A DNA stretch of 64,000 bases from Anniella stebbinsi (Eukaryota > Chordata > Lepidosauria > Squamata > Anniellidae). The DNA lies in assembly GCA_029215795.1 (NCBI GenBank), contig JARDYH010000002.1:47910001-47974000 (forward strand). The letters run 5' to 3'. Below the pieces are notes generated by a model. The model made no database searches. It had not been told where the DNA came from and saw nothing but the letters and a program-made list of their open reading frames with translations. Position 1 is the stretch's first letter; every line of letters begins with the position of its first letter. This document shows positions 1-13,584 of the stretch, piece by piece. A program made the position numbers and the translations under genes.

Positions 1-60
1 CCAATGATGCATAGTCAGGGGAAGGCCAGAGTAAAGTAGTAAGTTTTCAGGACCTTCCTA

Positions 61-730
61 AAATCCTGCAATGATAAAGCTGGCGGCCCTTCAATGGCAC
101 CTTATCCCAGAGGCATGGTGCCCCTGTGAAAAAAGCCCTCTTTTCTGTAGGTGCACACACCTATTTGCCCTCACAGGTGGACAAATGAGAAGGGACTCGC
201 TTGTTGAAGTGCTGGCAGGCTGATATGGGTGAAGGAAGTCCTTCAAGTAATTTGTTCCCAAACTGTCTTTTAAGGTCAAAGCCAGCACTTTAAACTGGGC
301 TTAGAAGCACACTGGTAACCAGTGCAGCTGGTCCAGTATAGGCATTATATGATCTGATGCCCTACCCACCACCATCACTCAGGCAGCTGCATTTGGTACC
401 AGCTGTAGTTTCTGGACCATCTTCAAAGGCAGCCCATGTTCAGCGCATTACAGTAGTCTAGCCTGGATGTCAGTAGTGCATGGATAACTAAGGCAAGTCT
501 GTCCTCTCCAGATAGGGCCACAGGTGGTGTGTCAGCTTAAGCTGGTAAAACACATTCCTGAACACTGCAGCCATCTGGACTTCCCCAGTTAACGCAAAGT
601 CCAGGAGGACTCCCAGACTATGCACTTTGTCTTTTGGGGGGATCTAAGACCGTTTATAAGTCTCCATCAAGAGTAGTTGGTTTCCCAACCTCCTATTTGT
701 CTAGAAGTTTCAGCTTCTTTACCTTCATCC
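61..730. repeat. Diverged interspersed repeat, LINE-like fragment
   Basis: Old repeat sequence with phrases I recognise from squamate genomes, such as CAGCACTTTAAACTGGGCTT (277-296) and CTTCAAAGGCAGCCC (421-435). The same structure recurs at 13630-14085 and in part at 3240-3480. No reading frame survives. Exact family not assigned. Confidence 0.45.
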
Positions 731-750
731 ATCCCAAAACAGTCTCCACA

Positions 751-933
751 CAAGTCCACGTAGTCCAGTATTGTCTACTGTGACTGGTACTAGCATTCCT
801 GGATCTTGGCCAGGGATCTTTCACATTACCTATTACCTGATCCTTTTTAAAAACTTGAGGTCCCGGGGGTTGAAACTAGGATTTTCTGCAATCAAAGCAT
901 GTGCTGTATGTACCCCTGAGCTATGACCTCTCT
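751..933 (-). mobile_element. tRNA-Ala-like SINE, minus orientation
   Basis: Read on the minus strand, 933 to 867 gives a tRNA-like head (GGTCATAGCTCAGGGGTACA, then TTTCAACCCCC as a decayed B box), followed by the AAAAAGGATCAGGTAA segment and CAGTAGACAATACTGGAC. This is the layout of the SINE at 29932, with an extra internal block. Diverged. Confidence 0.65.
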
Positions 934-1099
934 GTATCCATCTCAAATTTCCTGTGAAGACTTGCTAAAAGATGTGGCAGGGGCGAAAGCAAAATTTGGT
1001 ATGGGAACTGTACTGAAAGCTACTTGTAAGAGGCAAGCCATATATCTACTGGTCAATTACCATGTAACAATTCTATAAATGTACAGATTGTGTGTATGT

Positions 1100-1228
1100 T
1101 GTATGTTTTTGCTGTTTTAATTTTTGTATATTGTTTTTAATTGTTTTTATCCTATGTAAACCGCCCAGAGAGCGTCGGCTATGGGGCGGTATACAAATGT
1201 TAATAATAATAATAATAATAATAATGAC
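1100..1228 (+). mobile_element. L2/CR1-like LINE 3' tail with (TAA)n
   Basis: Contains ACCGCCCAGAGAGCGTCGGC and GGGGCGGTATACAAATG, followed by a TAATAATAA tail at 1200-1226. This hairpin-like end is the 3' terminus of a common squamate non-LTR element. Confidence 0.65.
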
Positions 1229-1586
1229 TGCTTCTCTCTTCTAGTACTAGTAGGAATATGGGAAAGTCAACGGGTTTCCTCATTTGGATTCACTGAGCTG
1301 TAAGATGATGGTAGACAAGCAGTCTAGTAACTGTTGAGATGAATCAAATGTTTTACTCACTGTGGACATTAAAAACGGATGAACATTAAGAGCTGAATTG
1401 AGTCCCTTGCTTTCATTTATACTACATTTGTAATGAACAATACTAAAAGAAGCATCTAAATAAGCGACTCAAATAAGCAATTCTTTTGCAATAGATTTTT
1501 TCTAGTGGTTGTTTACAATCTGGCTCAAACTGGTCATTTCTTTTCGCAATCAAACGGGATTTTAGACAATCTAACCTATTTTCTAG

Positions 1587-1768
1587 GTTATCAGAGTGGA
1601 ATTAACTCAGGCTTCCAGTGGAGGTACTATTGGACCAGATGGAGTGGCAAATGTTATAATCCCTGCCAATGATAAACCATATGGCATAGTTTCGTTTCAC
1701 CAAAACGTGTATCGTGTTCAGGAACCACTGGAGAGAAGTTCCGTCGCAAACATAACGGTGAAGAGAAG
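1587..1768 (+). CDS. ADGRV1: ADGRV1 exon 1 of window
   Basis: Acceptor TTTTCTAG, donor AAG|GTCTGT; enters in phase 0 and leaves two bases of a split Ser codon. Encodes the end of a Calx-beta repeat (SSGGTIGPDGVANVIIPAND), the PYG linker, and the start of the next repeat (IVSFHQNVYRVQEP...ITVKR). The GTCTGT donor is weak, but the joined codon gives the expected R-S-G-G-T-F-G of a Calx-beta strand. Confidence 0.93.
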
Positions 1769-4700
1769 GTCTGTTTTCTGCTATTATATTGTTATGTTTC
1801 CCTGTAAGTAATTGTTCGTAACAACAAACTAGTTGGGCATCTTTATAATTGTGCAGCTTTGTAGCTGCAGAACACCTGGGGAGAAGTGGATTTAGGACTC
1901 AGGCATAATGCTCTTATGTATGTTCAAATTGAAATGGAAGATGGGGTTGAAGCAGGGATTAGTGGTGGGATTTGTCCTCTAATCCAAACATTTCCATGAA
2001 TAGCTGCAGCAGATAGAATGAAGCCAAGTCAGAAATTAGTAGAGGACTGAGAAAACAAATAAAGATACATTTGTAGGAAAGGATGCGACAGACTTTAGAG
2101 ATTTTGGAATTGTTTGGGCATGCAGTGTATTTTCTCGTAAGGGAAAAATTGGAAAGCATTTCCTTGCAGGGGAAAAATAGGAAAGGTGCAGTCTATCCTA
2201 TGGATGTTTATCTAGAAGTACATCCTACTGAATTCAGTGGGACTGACTTCCAAGTCAGTGTGCATAGGATTATAGCCATAGCTGAAAAAGCTGGATTTCA
2301 ACCTTTGGTTTTTGTAGTTTCTCCCGCTGGGATGAGAGGGTTCTGAATGCAGCTAGCTCCTCTTAAGCAATAATATTACATGCTGTTATATGACTGTTTA
2401 TATTAGTCTCTTTGTTTATTCAAGATTTTTTAACCCATGCCTCAACTCGGGAGAGATAATAGTTCTAGAAACACAGAATTGAAACCTGTCTGTATCAATG
2501 CAAAATGATGACTTTTATGCAAGCCACAGTACCATAGGGTTCTCTATGGTATGCAGTTTAAATAAAGAAGGTGCACACATATAGAAGGATGCTGCACTGT
2601 GATTCTCTTTTACACTTTTACATATATCCAGTTATTGACTCCTGAGCATGAACCCGAGCAAACTTTGGCTGAATTCTAAGGTTGGGGAGGGACAAGAGGA
2701 GTACAAGCATGGGAAGGATGAAAGGGGAAAGGAAGAGGGTGGCTTGGAAGCTTGGAGCTGAGAAGAGGGAAGACTGAGAGAAGCTCTTGCATGAAAGGGG
2801 GTCACAGAGTGAGACTGCCAGCCTGAGAAAGCACCAGGAACGAGTTTGCCTGTCCCAGCATCCGATTATTCCCCAGAGGGGTTTAGTATTGAAAAGGATT
2901 TGAGACATTGGGGGTGAAAGTGATCAGCACATTGGGTTGTATCCAATGTTAAACTAACTTCAGTCTCATTCATTTCAGTGGATCTACTTTAAGCATTTAT
3001 TTATTTATTTATTTATTACATTTACTGCCCAATAGCCGAAGCTCTCTGGGTGGTTCACAAAAATAAAAACCATCAACAAAACCGTATAACAGCACGATAT
3101 AAAAAGCCAATATAAAAACACAACCAGAGTAAAAAAAAACGTACAGCAATGCAGATTTAAAATACAATTCTAAAATACAGATTTAAAACAGCAGAGTTAA
3201 ATGACTGTGATAATACAATATTGTGAAAATAAAAAGGTCTTCACCTGGCGTCAAAAGGAATATAATGTAGGTGCCAGGCGAACCTCTCTAGGGAGCTCAT
3301 TCCACAACTGGAGTGCTACAGCAGAGAAGCCCTCCTCCTATTAGCCACATGCCTCACTTCCTTTGGCAGGGGCTTTCAGAGAAGGACCCTGAAGATGATC
3401 TTAGGGCCTAGGCAGGCACATATGGGAGGAGGTGTTCCTTCAGATAACCTGTCCCCAAGCTGTTTAGGACTAACATTGGATATAACCCTATGGGCATACC
3501 CTTTCTCCCTTCCCATCTTCACCTTTTCCCCCTAAATTTGAAACAAGGTTCACTTTCTTCCCCTGCCCACCCTTTCTTGCCTTTCTAGTTCGCCGCAAAA
3601 TTTTATGGGTTGATGTTACAACAAAATCAAGCCATTTAAAATATATGGGAATGTTGAATCATTTCAAAAGTTGTAATATCCCCCACCCCCACCATTCTTT
3701 CCCAAGTATAAATACTATAACTACATCAGAGAAACTGCCCTGATTGACACCACCCTCTTGCTTATCACAATTTTTAGTGGTGGAACATTTGGTCAGCTGC
3801 AGATTTTCTACAGCACCTCTGAAATGGATTCCATAACTATAGCGGAGGAGCAAGGCCTGGATGTATTGTCCTACTATGAAGCACCTGTGCAAGGAATTCT
3901 GGATCAAACTCAGATGACTCAAGCAAATGTTTCCTTAGAAAATGATTCACTGTACGCTTGTGCATCTCTGTGCCTGAAAGAGCCAGCATGTTCAGCCTTT
4001 TCCTCTTCCAGTGCCTCTGGGATTCCATCGTGCTTTTGGGTGGCATCTTGGGATGGCCAAACAAGCAACAACTCAGTATTCTGGACCTACAAGAAAAACC
4101 TTACCACTGTAGGTTCTCTTTTGAGTGTACAGGCAATTGCTAGTAGTGACTTTGAGTCTGTCACAAGGCAATGGGTGATAATGGCAGAAGGAGCGGAGTT
4201 TGCAAATCTCACTGTTACCATACTTCCTGACGACTTACCAGAAGTGGATGAGAAGTTTGTCATATCTCTGTTAAAAATTGTGCTGATGAACATCTCTGCC
4301 AGCATTGAAAATCAGCCAGTCATAGGACGACCAAATACCTCAACAGTTGTCATTATAATGAATGGAGATGCCTTTGGTGTGTTTGTGATCTACAGCATCA
4401 GTCCCAATACAACTGAAAATGGCCTTTATGTGGAAGTTCAAGAATGGCCTCAGAACACTGTGCAGTTAATGATTCATAGAACGGAAGGTAGTCTGGGTCA
4501 GGTGACAGTGGAGTGGAGCATAGCTGGTGGCACGGCTACCCCAAATCTGGATTTCATAGGTGATGGAGAGATCCTCATTTTTGCAGAAGGTAAGGAATTT
4601 GGGGGATAATGAATAACAGCATAATGTTCTGTACACTCATGTGACAACCTTTAGAATGACAGTGACTGAAGCCTACCTGAAGCATGGTGGTGAACGGGAC

Positions 4701-7700
4701 ACATGACGTGCCTGTATAGTTGAACTTCATCCTTAAGTCATATCATAGTTTAGATTTTATGAGCGTGCAAGATGTGCAAATTCTTCAGACAAAGATGTTC
4801 TCTGCTACCTGTGGGAGTTAAATTCTCAAGCTGAATTCACATTACTTTTTTTTCGAACAGGAGGTAACTTTTCAGTTGTGTCATGGTAGCTATTCATGGG
4901 TGGAACTGATCTTGTAAACTGGTGCTGAACCATGCAAAATATAGTTTGGCTCATAATTTTGATGTGTTCTCAAGCTGTTTCTGGTATCAGGGTTGATAAT
5001 TTTCTACGATACAAAATTGTATTTAACCTTGCCCCCATTCTAATGGTCTTGAGCAGGTTCACTGGAATGGTGGCATGGGAGAGGCTTTGATTTCACCCTC
5101 ATCCCAGTGATCCTACTCAGGATTCCTGGAGCAGAGCAAGGCTAAAGTCTATTCCTTCTCCCAGCAATCTAGATGAGGGTGTACGTGACTGGACTGGGGA
5201 GAGTATATGTGTACATGTTGGTATGTGTGCAGATCCCAACCTGTCACCCAGCATTGCATGTGCCACCCTTTCTTGCTCACCCTTTTACTAGCTGCATGCA
5301 GTTCCTGAGATGGCTTGTAATAGATTAAAATCTATTTAAATCATAAACCAGCATAAATACAACTAAAAACTAAATCTAAATCATGAAGTCAGCATTTCCC
5401 CAATCTTCTTCTAACTGTATTTACAATAACTTTCTGGGGAAAATCTCAGTCTGATATCCGGTATTTACAGGACTAAAATATCCATTTAGCTCATTCAAAG
5501 AATTCCTTAAATAATAAGAGAAGTGTAACAGACTCAACCTCTCAAATTCCATATGGACACAAATGTTCAGCAAAAGGAATATACGCTGAAATCTTCCAGA
5601 CGGTAAAATATAGCATTTAGTTAATCTTAGTGTACACATATATTTTGGAAGATTTAATACTTCTAAGTATTTTGCCGTTTTAATCCCTTAAACATGATCC
5701 AACCTCGCCAATAACAGGGAACGTGATATATTACATATTTTGGAGGTCTCAGCACCAAACTAAACATTCTGTCTAGCATGCATGATAGATCCATGGGAAG
5801 TGTAATTTCACCCCCAAAATGGAGTGCTGCAGTCCTGATCCAAATTGGGGCTGCCTGTGCTTACACAGAGGTAAAGGAAATTAGCACGTCATGGCTCCAC
5901 CCTGTGTGCTAGAGAACTTTTAGTCCAGCCCTCAGTCCCTAATTTTTTGAGACAGTAAACGTTTTGCCTGATTAGCCCCCATCATGATCAAAACCCCAGG
6001 GGAGAGTGAAAGCAAAAAAAAAAAAAAAATGCATATGACTAAAGCAGAAAAAGAAAATGCGTAAGTAGTACCATGAACTGATTTTCCTGTGTTTACATGT
6101 TTGCTCCGAGAATGTAAGCTAGTTTGCTTAATTGAAATACGTATTCTGCCAAACACTAAAATGATTGTAATGATATGTAGAGACCTCTAATTTTTCTTGT
6201 CAGGTGAAACAAAAAGGGCAATCACACTGACCATTCTAGATGACTCTGAACCTGAGACCGATGAAAGCATTATCATCAGTTTGACCCACACCGAAGGTGG
6301 CAGCCGTGTTCTACCCAGCTCGGACACTGTCACCGTGGTGATTCTAGCCAATGACAATGTGGCAGGAGTAATTAACTTTCAGACAGCCTCAAGATCTGTC
6401 ATTGGCCATGAAGGTGGGTTACTCTCTATTTTCACTACCCTTTGTGCACTATCAATCCCCTTGTTTACACTTTCTCTCAGTGGAGTCTTCCTTCAATTTA
6501 CCACATAGGTTGAAAATGGGAGGCGAAAAACACAGAGAGAGTCCTCAATCATTTTTAGAGTAGATTAGGAATCAGACAAATAATAACACCTCTCACCCCA
6601 GAAAAAAAACAATCTAATGTGAAGAAAAGAAAGATTTCATTCACCAGTATTTTGTAGAGATTCAGGACTAAATTGGATAGTATATGAAATGTGTCTTTGT
6701 ATTTAACTTGCATGTTTTAAAACTTTAAATGGCAGCCCCTGGGAGTGGGAGGCTGACAATAATTGGGATTCCATTGGGGGAAGTTTTACTCTTTCCTCAC
6801 TACTATGATTCTGATGAAAATCCCTCCTTTGAAGAAGCTATTTGCATTGGGAGGAAATCCCCACTCACACATCTCGCATATAGCAACACTCTTGATAACA
6901 AAAGGGGCACTATTCATTACAGAGCTAGAACCAGAGCATGTGCCAGACACTTCCAACTTTTGGTCAATATCCTGCCTTTCAAAGAACCAATGATTTTTTT
7001 CTTAAAATTTATTTATAAAAAAGATACTGTTCACTCCCCACAATCCCTGCACAATACATCATCTCATCAAAGCAACGGCGGAGCAGAAGAGGTTTAGTTT
7101 GGCTGTCTCTTGGGAGAAATCCCTAGTGAATTCAGTGGCACTGGCTTCTGAGAAGACATGTATAGGAGTAAACCTTCTCCAGCCTGGAGCTGCCCAGATG
7201 TGTTGCACTGTAACTCCCATGTTATGTGTTATGGGGAAGACAAAAATCAATTCATACTTAATTTTAAAATAATACTTTTGCATGAAAGTATTAGGTGGTA
7301 GCTCTGCCTTTGATCTCACACTGCTGAACAAGTAAGGGAAATCCTTTATCTGATATTCAAGAAACAGACATCTTATGCCATGTGTTGAAAACTAATGTTG
7401 ATGTCTGAAGTGCTATCTGGATTAGGTGTTCAAGATTCATTCATTGTTGTTTCATTTGGTTTTGACAGTTTATTTAAAGTGATGCAGCTCTTTTGTAGTC
7501 CCTTGATTGATCACATATTTTAATGCTGGAAAACATCATAGTTTAGTACAGATGTGGGCAGAAAATAGATCTATCCTGATGATTTGGACATCAACTCGTG
7601 GCATTCCTGATAACTGCCCATGCTGATAGGGGCTTTTACAAGTGGAATTCCAAAACATCTGAAGATCTACATTCTGCCTTCCCTTGTTCTTGAACAACAT

Positions 7701-10700
7701 TCCCCAACCTGGTGCCTGTCAGATGTGTTGGGTTGCAACTCTCAACATAAGGAGATGCTCTAAGAAATGAGAAGTAGCTGGTCCTAAGTTGTTCATCATC
7801 ATTTCCCACAACCCCCCAGTCACCTCTGCAGATCAAATTGCATATCTAGATTTTTGAGATGACAAGTCCCAGCATTCCTGACCGTGGGACATACTGACTT
7901 GCAATGATGGGAGTTGTAGTCCAACACCTTTGGAGGGCACCAGGTTGGGGAAGGCTGCTCTAAACAAAAAAAGAGAAGTAGGTGGCCCTAAGTTGTTCGT
8001 GATCAGTTTTCCACAACCCCACAGTCACCTCTGCATGCCAGCAAAAGGGTTTCCCCAATATGGCTCCATATTGGGGAAACCTACTCCATTCAGGACTCCC
8101 CACTTCCTAACCTTATCACTTAACCAATTTGCCTTCCCAATTGCATATGCATTTCCTCTAATTCTTAAAAGATCCTGCCAGTTATCTTGGTGTCTGGCCT
8201 TCCCACTGCTGCCAGCACTAACCTGTTGTACTGTTGGTGTAAGAGAGAGAGGAGACAACCATTTCCTTCCATGATCAAACCTGATTGCTGCACTGCCCAG
8301 AGAGAGAGAGAAACAGGTTGAGTGAGCTGGCAGATGTGGCCACTTGTGCAGTCTCTCTCTGTAGGCAGTACCACAGGCCCAATCTACCCTGATTCAATGC
8401 CTAGAGAGGCTGAGCAAGAAAGAGCAGGTAGGAGCAGCTTCTGCCTTCTCCTGCTTTGCATACTTCCCTGCCTACCCCCAGAAGTATCACACACACACAC
8501 ACACACTCCGTAATCTTGAGGAAGCACTGGCTGCTTCTTGCAAGAGCAGCCTGTGCAGCCACAGAATTGCTCAGCCTTTCCTTCTCTCACTTGAAATGTT
8601 TGGGCAAGTGATGGTAGCCGCTCCCTCATTGCTCACCTGCCCTCTCCCTCTGGAATGTGCTACCTGCTTGTACATCCTATCTCTTTCGGTGGTGCAGTGG
8701 GAGGCTTAGTCAGGCAGAGGAAGGAAGGAAGCAAAAGGTGGCTGCTCCTTAGAGGAAGAGGAGCCACCATCTTTTGCCAGTGCACTCCCCCTCTTTTACT
8801 GGGTGGTGTGGAGGATTGGGCTAGCCAGTCCCAATCCCAACCACCATGCCATTCAGAGGCAGAGCACAGGTCAGTGAGTGAGACAATGAGTTGGCTGCAC
8901 CTTCTATGACCAGCCCTGCACTAATGAAAGAAGGGAGTGAACAGGCAGAGGTATCTGCTTGCACATTCTCTGTAGGCAGCATTGTGGACTCAATCCTCCT
9001 CACAGTTGTATCCAGAGATAGTGAGCAAGAGAGAGGAAGTAGGAGTACCTGCGGCCTTCTCTTTCTGGCACACTTCTCTGCCCACCCCAGAAAGGGGTGA
9101 AAGCTCAGAGGAGGTGCTGACATGGCGGAGGGACCTAGGGTCTTCCTAGCTGGGGAATACCTCCCCACTGTTCTTTTCTAGCCACTGCTGAAGGGCAGGG
9201 GGAAGGCACAGAGATTGCTATTTAATGTTTGATTGTGATATCTGTGCAGAATTCTCAAATAGGATAGACTATATTTCAGTGCAGTATTGATTAATCACTT
9301 TGATTAATCATAATCATAATCAAATATGTTTAATATGATTAATCATTTTTCTCTCATTACTCTGATAAACAAACACAGGAATCAGGAAACCATGTGATTT
9401 TCGATGAATTGACAGTTTAAATTTTTTTTTATATAATCTAGGTATATTCTTTTTGGGGTATAACTTAATATTTAGATGATAAATATATACAATCCATTTT
9501 GGTCATTAAATTTTGGCAGTAACTGCAGATCTGAATTTATATTCTGCCCATATTACAAATATAGACCATCTCATGTGAAAATTCATGTATCCATGGGTCA
9601 TGTTACTTCCAGTACCCTACAGCAGGGATAGGCAGAAAGTATATCTCCAAATGATTTGGGCTGCACCTCCACCATTGGCAGGGGCTTCTGGGTATTGAAG
9701 TTCCAGACATCTGGAGATAGACCTTCTGTCCACCCCTGCCCTAAGGTACATATTTCTTTATTACTCGAAGTTCTGCAGTTATCCCTGAGCTCTGTGTACT
9801 CTGAACTTAAATAAATGTGTAAGAAGTATTCATTACCAAGAAGAGCTAAATTGTGGCCAGTATGCAAACTGAGCTAATTTGTATTTATTCTCAGTTTATT
9901 CTGTTTTTCCTATTGAGGGGAAGGGCAGTGAATCCCAGTTCCTTGATCATTGGAGATCCAGCTCAGCCTTCTGCACTCACATCAGCTTTGGGATTTCACA
10001 GTCCTTTCTTATTTCTGCAGCCTGAAAGGACAGAAACTTACTTTAAAATAGGAAGCTGGGATTTTCGAAGCCTGCATCCCAATACCAAATATTGTGCTTG
10101 CAGAGTGTGGTTATGGCATTACCTCATATGCACAGCCTGTTTATAACAGTGATTTATATTTATATGAGTTTCAGAAAATATAAATATCTGATTAATTTAA
10201 AAAAGCGCTTTCAATAACGATGCACTATACATCTAATTTATACAGTAAAAAATTCTCTGCTATATAAATCTTCTTTCCTTTGGACCATGCAATACTACAT
10301 GTACTGCAATACTGTATGTACTGGCAAACTGAAACATTGTGCACCTGAAAAATACAATAGTAATACATAGGCAGCATAATTATGCCAGGGACATGGGTTT
10401 TCTGCAAGGTAAAATCTTAAGTTGTTTTGGTTTTTACGTGAGGAAAGATGCATTTTGTGTCTTATTTTCTTTTCTGCTTATTTATGCATGGTACAATCTA
10501 TGCAATCCTTGGTTTATTCAATCGTATCAATCAATAATACTTGTTTGGTTTATTTGAATCTGGATGCAAACTCAGTACAATATCAGAAGAAAAGCAACTT
10601 TGTCTGGAAAAACAGTAACCTATGCTGCCCTAATTAAAAAACTGTGCTCCTTTAAAAATCATGGCCATGCAGAAAACTAGTGTTCCTGGCTTACATGTCA

Positions 10701-13523
10701 TGCCCTTATAATGTGCATGTATTACATCTCTCTCCATATATGTATTCACATACCAAAGCGTGAATGAGCAATATCTATGCATGTGGTATGTTAAACAGAG
10801 GTGACTATTAACTTCTTATGAATTCTGTCTTTGGAATTAAAAGAGAATTTTAACACTGATGATATCATGTAAGTTTTAACTGAAATAAATGGAATCTACA
10901 GGTAATTGCAGCATTTTTCTGCATGCATTGTGTAACATTCCTCTACAGTGGAATGTTATGTTCTATGCGTATTTCTTGTAATTGAGCCATTTTAGGAATT
11001 AAAACGAGATAGCTAGTACATACAGCATTTAGTATTTCTTTTAGTTTACAAGGTTGTTTTTATATTTTGCTTTTTCGCATGTTCTGGTGATAATTTGCTT
11101 CTAGTTGTGCTTATATTTCAATTCTTAGCATGCATTTTATCCATTCTTTCTCTACTTTCTAATATGAAACTAAAGATAGACCTTCAAGATTTAGCATTTG
11201 GGCAGGTTGGGGTCCTCTTACATTAAAATAGTTTGCTGAATAGGACCTCGAAAGCAATGCTTTCTATAAACATATGTCTGCCATTTTGCTTTTTAAGAAT
11301 GCTACTGTGATTATTTTTTTGCGGTTTGCATGCATCAAAGTCTTTTAAAACCAATTCAAGAAACAACTCCCCAGAAATGTCCTATGCACATTTGCCATTA
11401 AGATAACTTGGAGCTGCTTAAGAATACGTTGGTATAGTTGAGAGACTTTCATTTGTTGTAATGGGGATTACACAAAAGAAGTTCTTGGAAGGCTAGACAC
11501 AAAACCAATTTCTGTTAGGTTGTGCTTTATCTTAATTTCTAGGAGAGCTATTGCAGTTTCATGTGCTAAGGACGGCACCAGGAGCTGGGAATGTCACTGT
11601 TGATTGGAAAATTGTTGGGCACCACTTGGAACAGAACTTTGGAAATATTTCTGGCATGCTCTTTTTTTTGGAGGTAACTAACTACAACCATTTTTCATTG
11701 TTGTCTTTGACATGAATGGCTGCAATGAAGCAGCAATAGCTGAGCCTAGAAGATTTCTTCCCTTATTTGTGGTACGATCCTTTACATGTGTACTCAGAAG
11801 TAAGTCTTATTGATTTCAATAGGACTTACTCTAGATAAGTGTATATGGGATTGCAGCCTTACTTGCTTACATCCTTTCTTATGAGCAGAGTGGAAAGGTC
11901 TTCAACAGGGCAGTTAGGGAGTGGTTTGGATGCTGGTCTTCTCCATACTAAGGCTACAGAATATCCCTGGACTACTGATGTCACAGTGACCCTGTACAGA
12001 CGACATGCTAAGCCATGGTGGTTAAGCATTTTGAGCAAAACATTGGGCTTGTTCAGATGACACTTCAGGCTCTGTGGTTAGTGAAACCGTGGTTCTCTGG
12101 GGTTAGCACTAACCACAAGTGTTGTGTACAGCAGCAGTGCTGTCGCACACAACACTTTAAGCCACAGTTAGAGCCGCTAACCCTGCTGCAGACAGCCCAA
12201 CTGTGGTTAGTGAGTGAGCAGGGTTTTGCAAAATGTATTGTGCAAGACGTCTTAAACCTTGCTGCTTAACCAAAAGCCTTAACCAGCAGGGTTTAATGTG
12301 TCTCCTGAACAGGCCCCTTATGGCTTAGTATGTTGTGTGAACCATTCCTAAACATGTTAGGTACATAACCATGGTTTAAACATGCTCACTAACCATTTGC
12401 TGCAAAAGGGTTAGCGGCATGACCATGGCTTAGCATGTTGTCTGAACAGGCCCAAAAGCTTTATGCTGGGTAGGAGCGGTAATAATAGAATTCACCATAT
12501 GTCCAGAAACAAGAAAAGTGTTGCTACTTGCCTGACACAGCATGCTAAACACAACATTACAGGGACAGCCTTTGCTTGTGATGAAACACAGCTACAGGAG
12601 CCAAGGGGCTGTGGATTTATGTAATTGAACTGAAAATGTCTTACTGTTCACAGAACACTGCCCTGTTGAATGGTGTATCACTAATTTATGCTTTTCAATA
12701 ACAGGGGTCATTGAATGCAACATTTTATGTTCACCTGCTGGATGACCATATTCCGGAAGAAAAGGAAGAATATCAAGTAATCCTGCATAACATTAGAACT
12801 CAAGGTAATATAGTCATACTGGAGAAACATAACAAATTAGAACTGGTTCACACATGAAAACATATTACTTGATTACTCAGCACTTTGTGATTTACGGATG
12901 AATGTATTAACTGATTGTGTTTGAGGTGATATGAAAGCTCTGTCAGTAATGTTTGATCTGTGATGGCTTATTCATGCATGCAAGTTATCACTTGAAGTTA
13001 CAGTCATCAAACAAGGGAGACACATAAACAGCACAAAATAAGAATGGCAGAAGAACCTTGTTGAATCAGTCCAGGATCCTCTTCCCCATCACTCTATCTT
13101 ATGGTGGCAAATTCCATAGTTTAACAGTGTGCTCCTAAATCTCCCACCAATCAGCTTCATTACCTTGGGTTCTAGTATCCTTTCTTAGTCATTCCCTTGA
13201 TTAAATTATAGACTTCACAACATCTTCAAACAATTGAATTGATATTATAGCTGTTTGAAAAAGGATGTATTCCTGAGGGTGGCCATTCTGTTAAACATAG
13301 TCTATTGATTTATTTTTCAGGGGTCAGTTCTGCTGGAGTTGCAATCCTGGATAGCCAAGGTTATGAAGCAGTTTTGACAGTAGAGGCTAGTGATGAACCA
13401 CATGGAGTTCTCAATTTTGCTTCTTCATCTAGAGTTGTTTTGGTTCAAGAGGGGAACAAAACCATTCAGCTTTTCATTAACAGAGAATTTGGATCTCTAG
13501 GTCTGTATACAGAGGAGGTTGAG

Positions 13524-13584
<61 letters not shown>

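Noticed and set aside
1769..1811. Read-through of exon 1 to a stop at 1811
   Set aside because: Using the GTCTGT donor and joining to 3778 restores the conserved R-S-G-G-T-F-G strand; the read-through residues match nothing.
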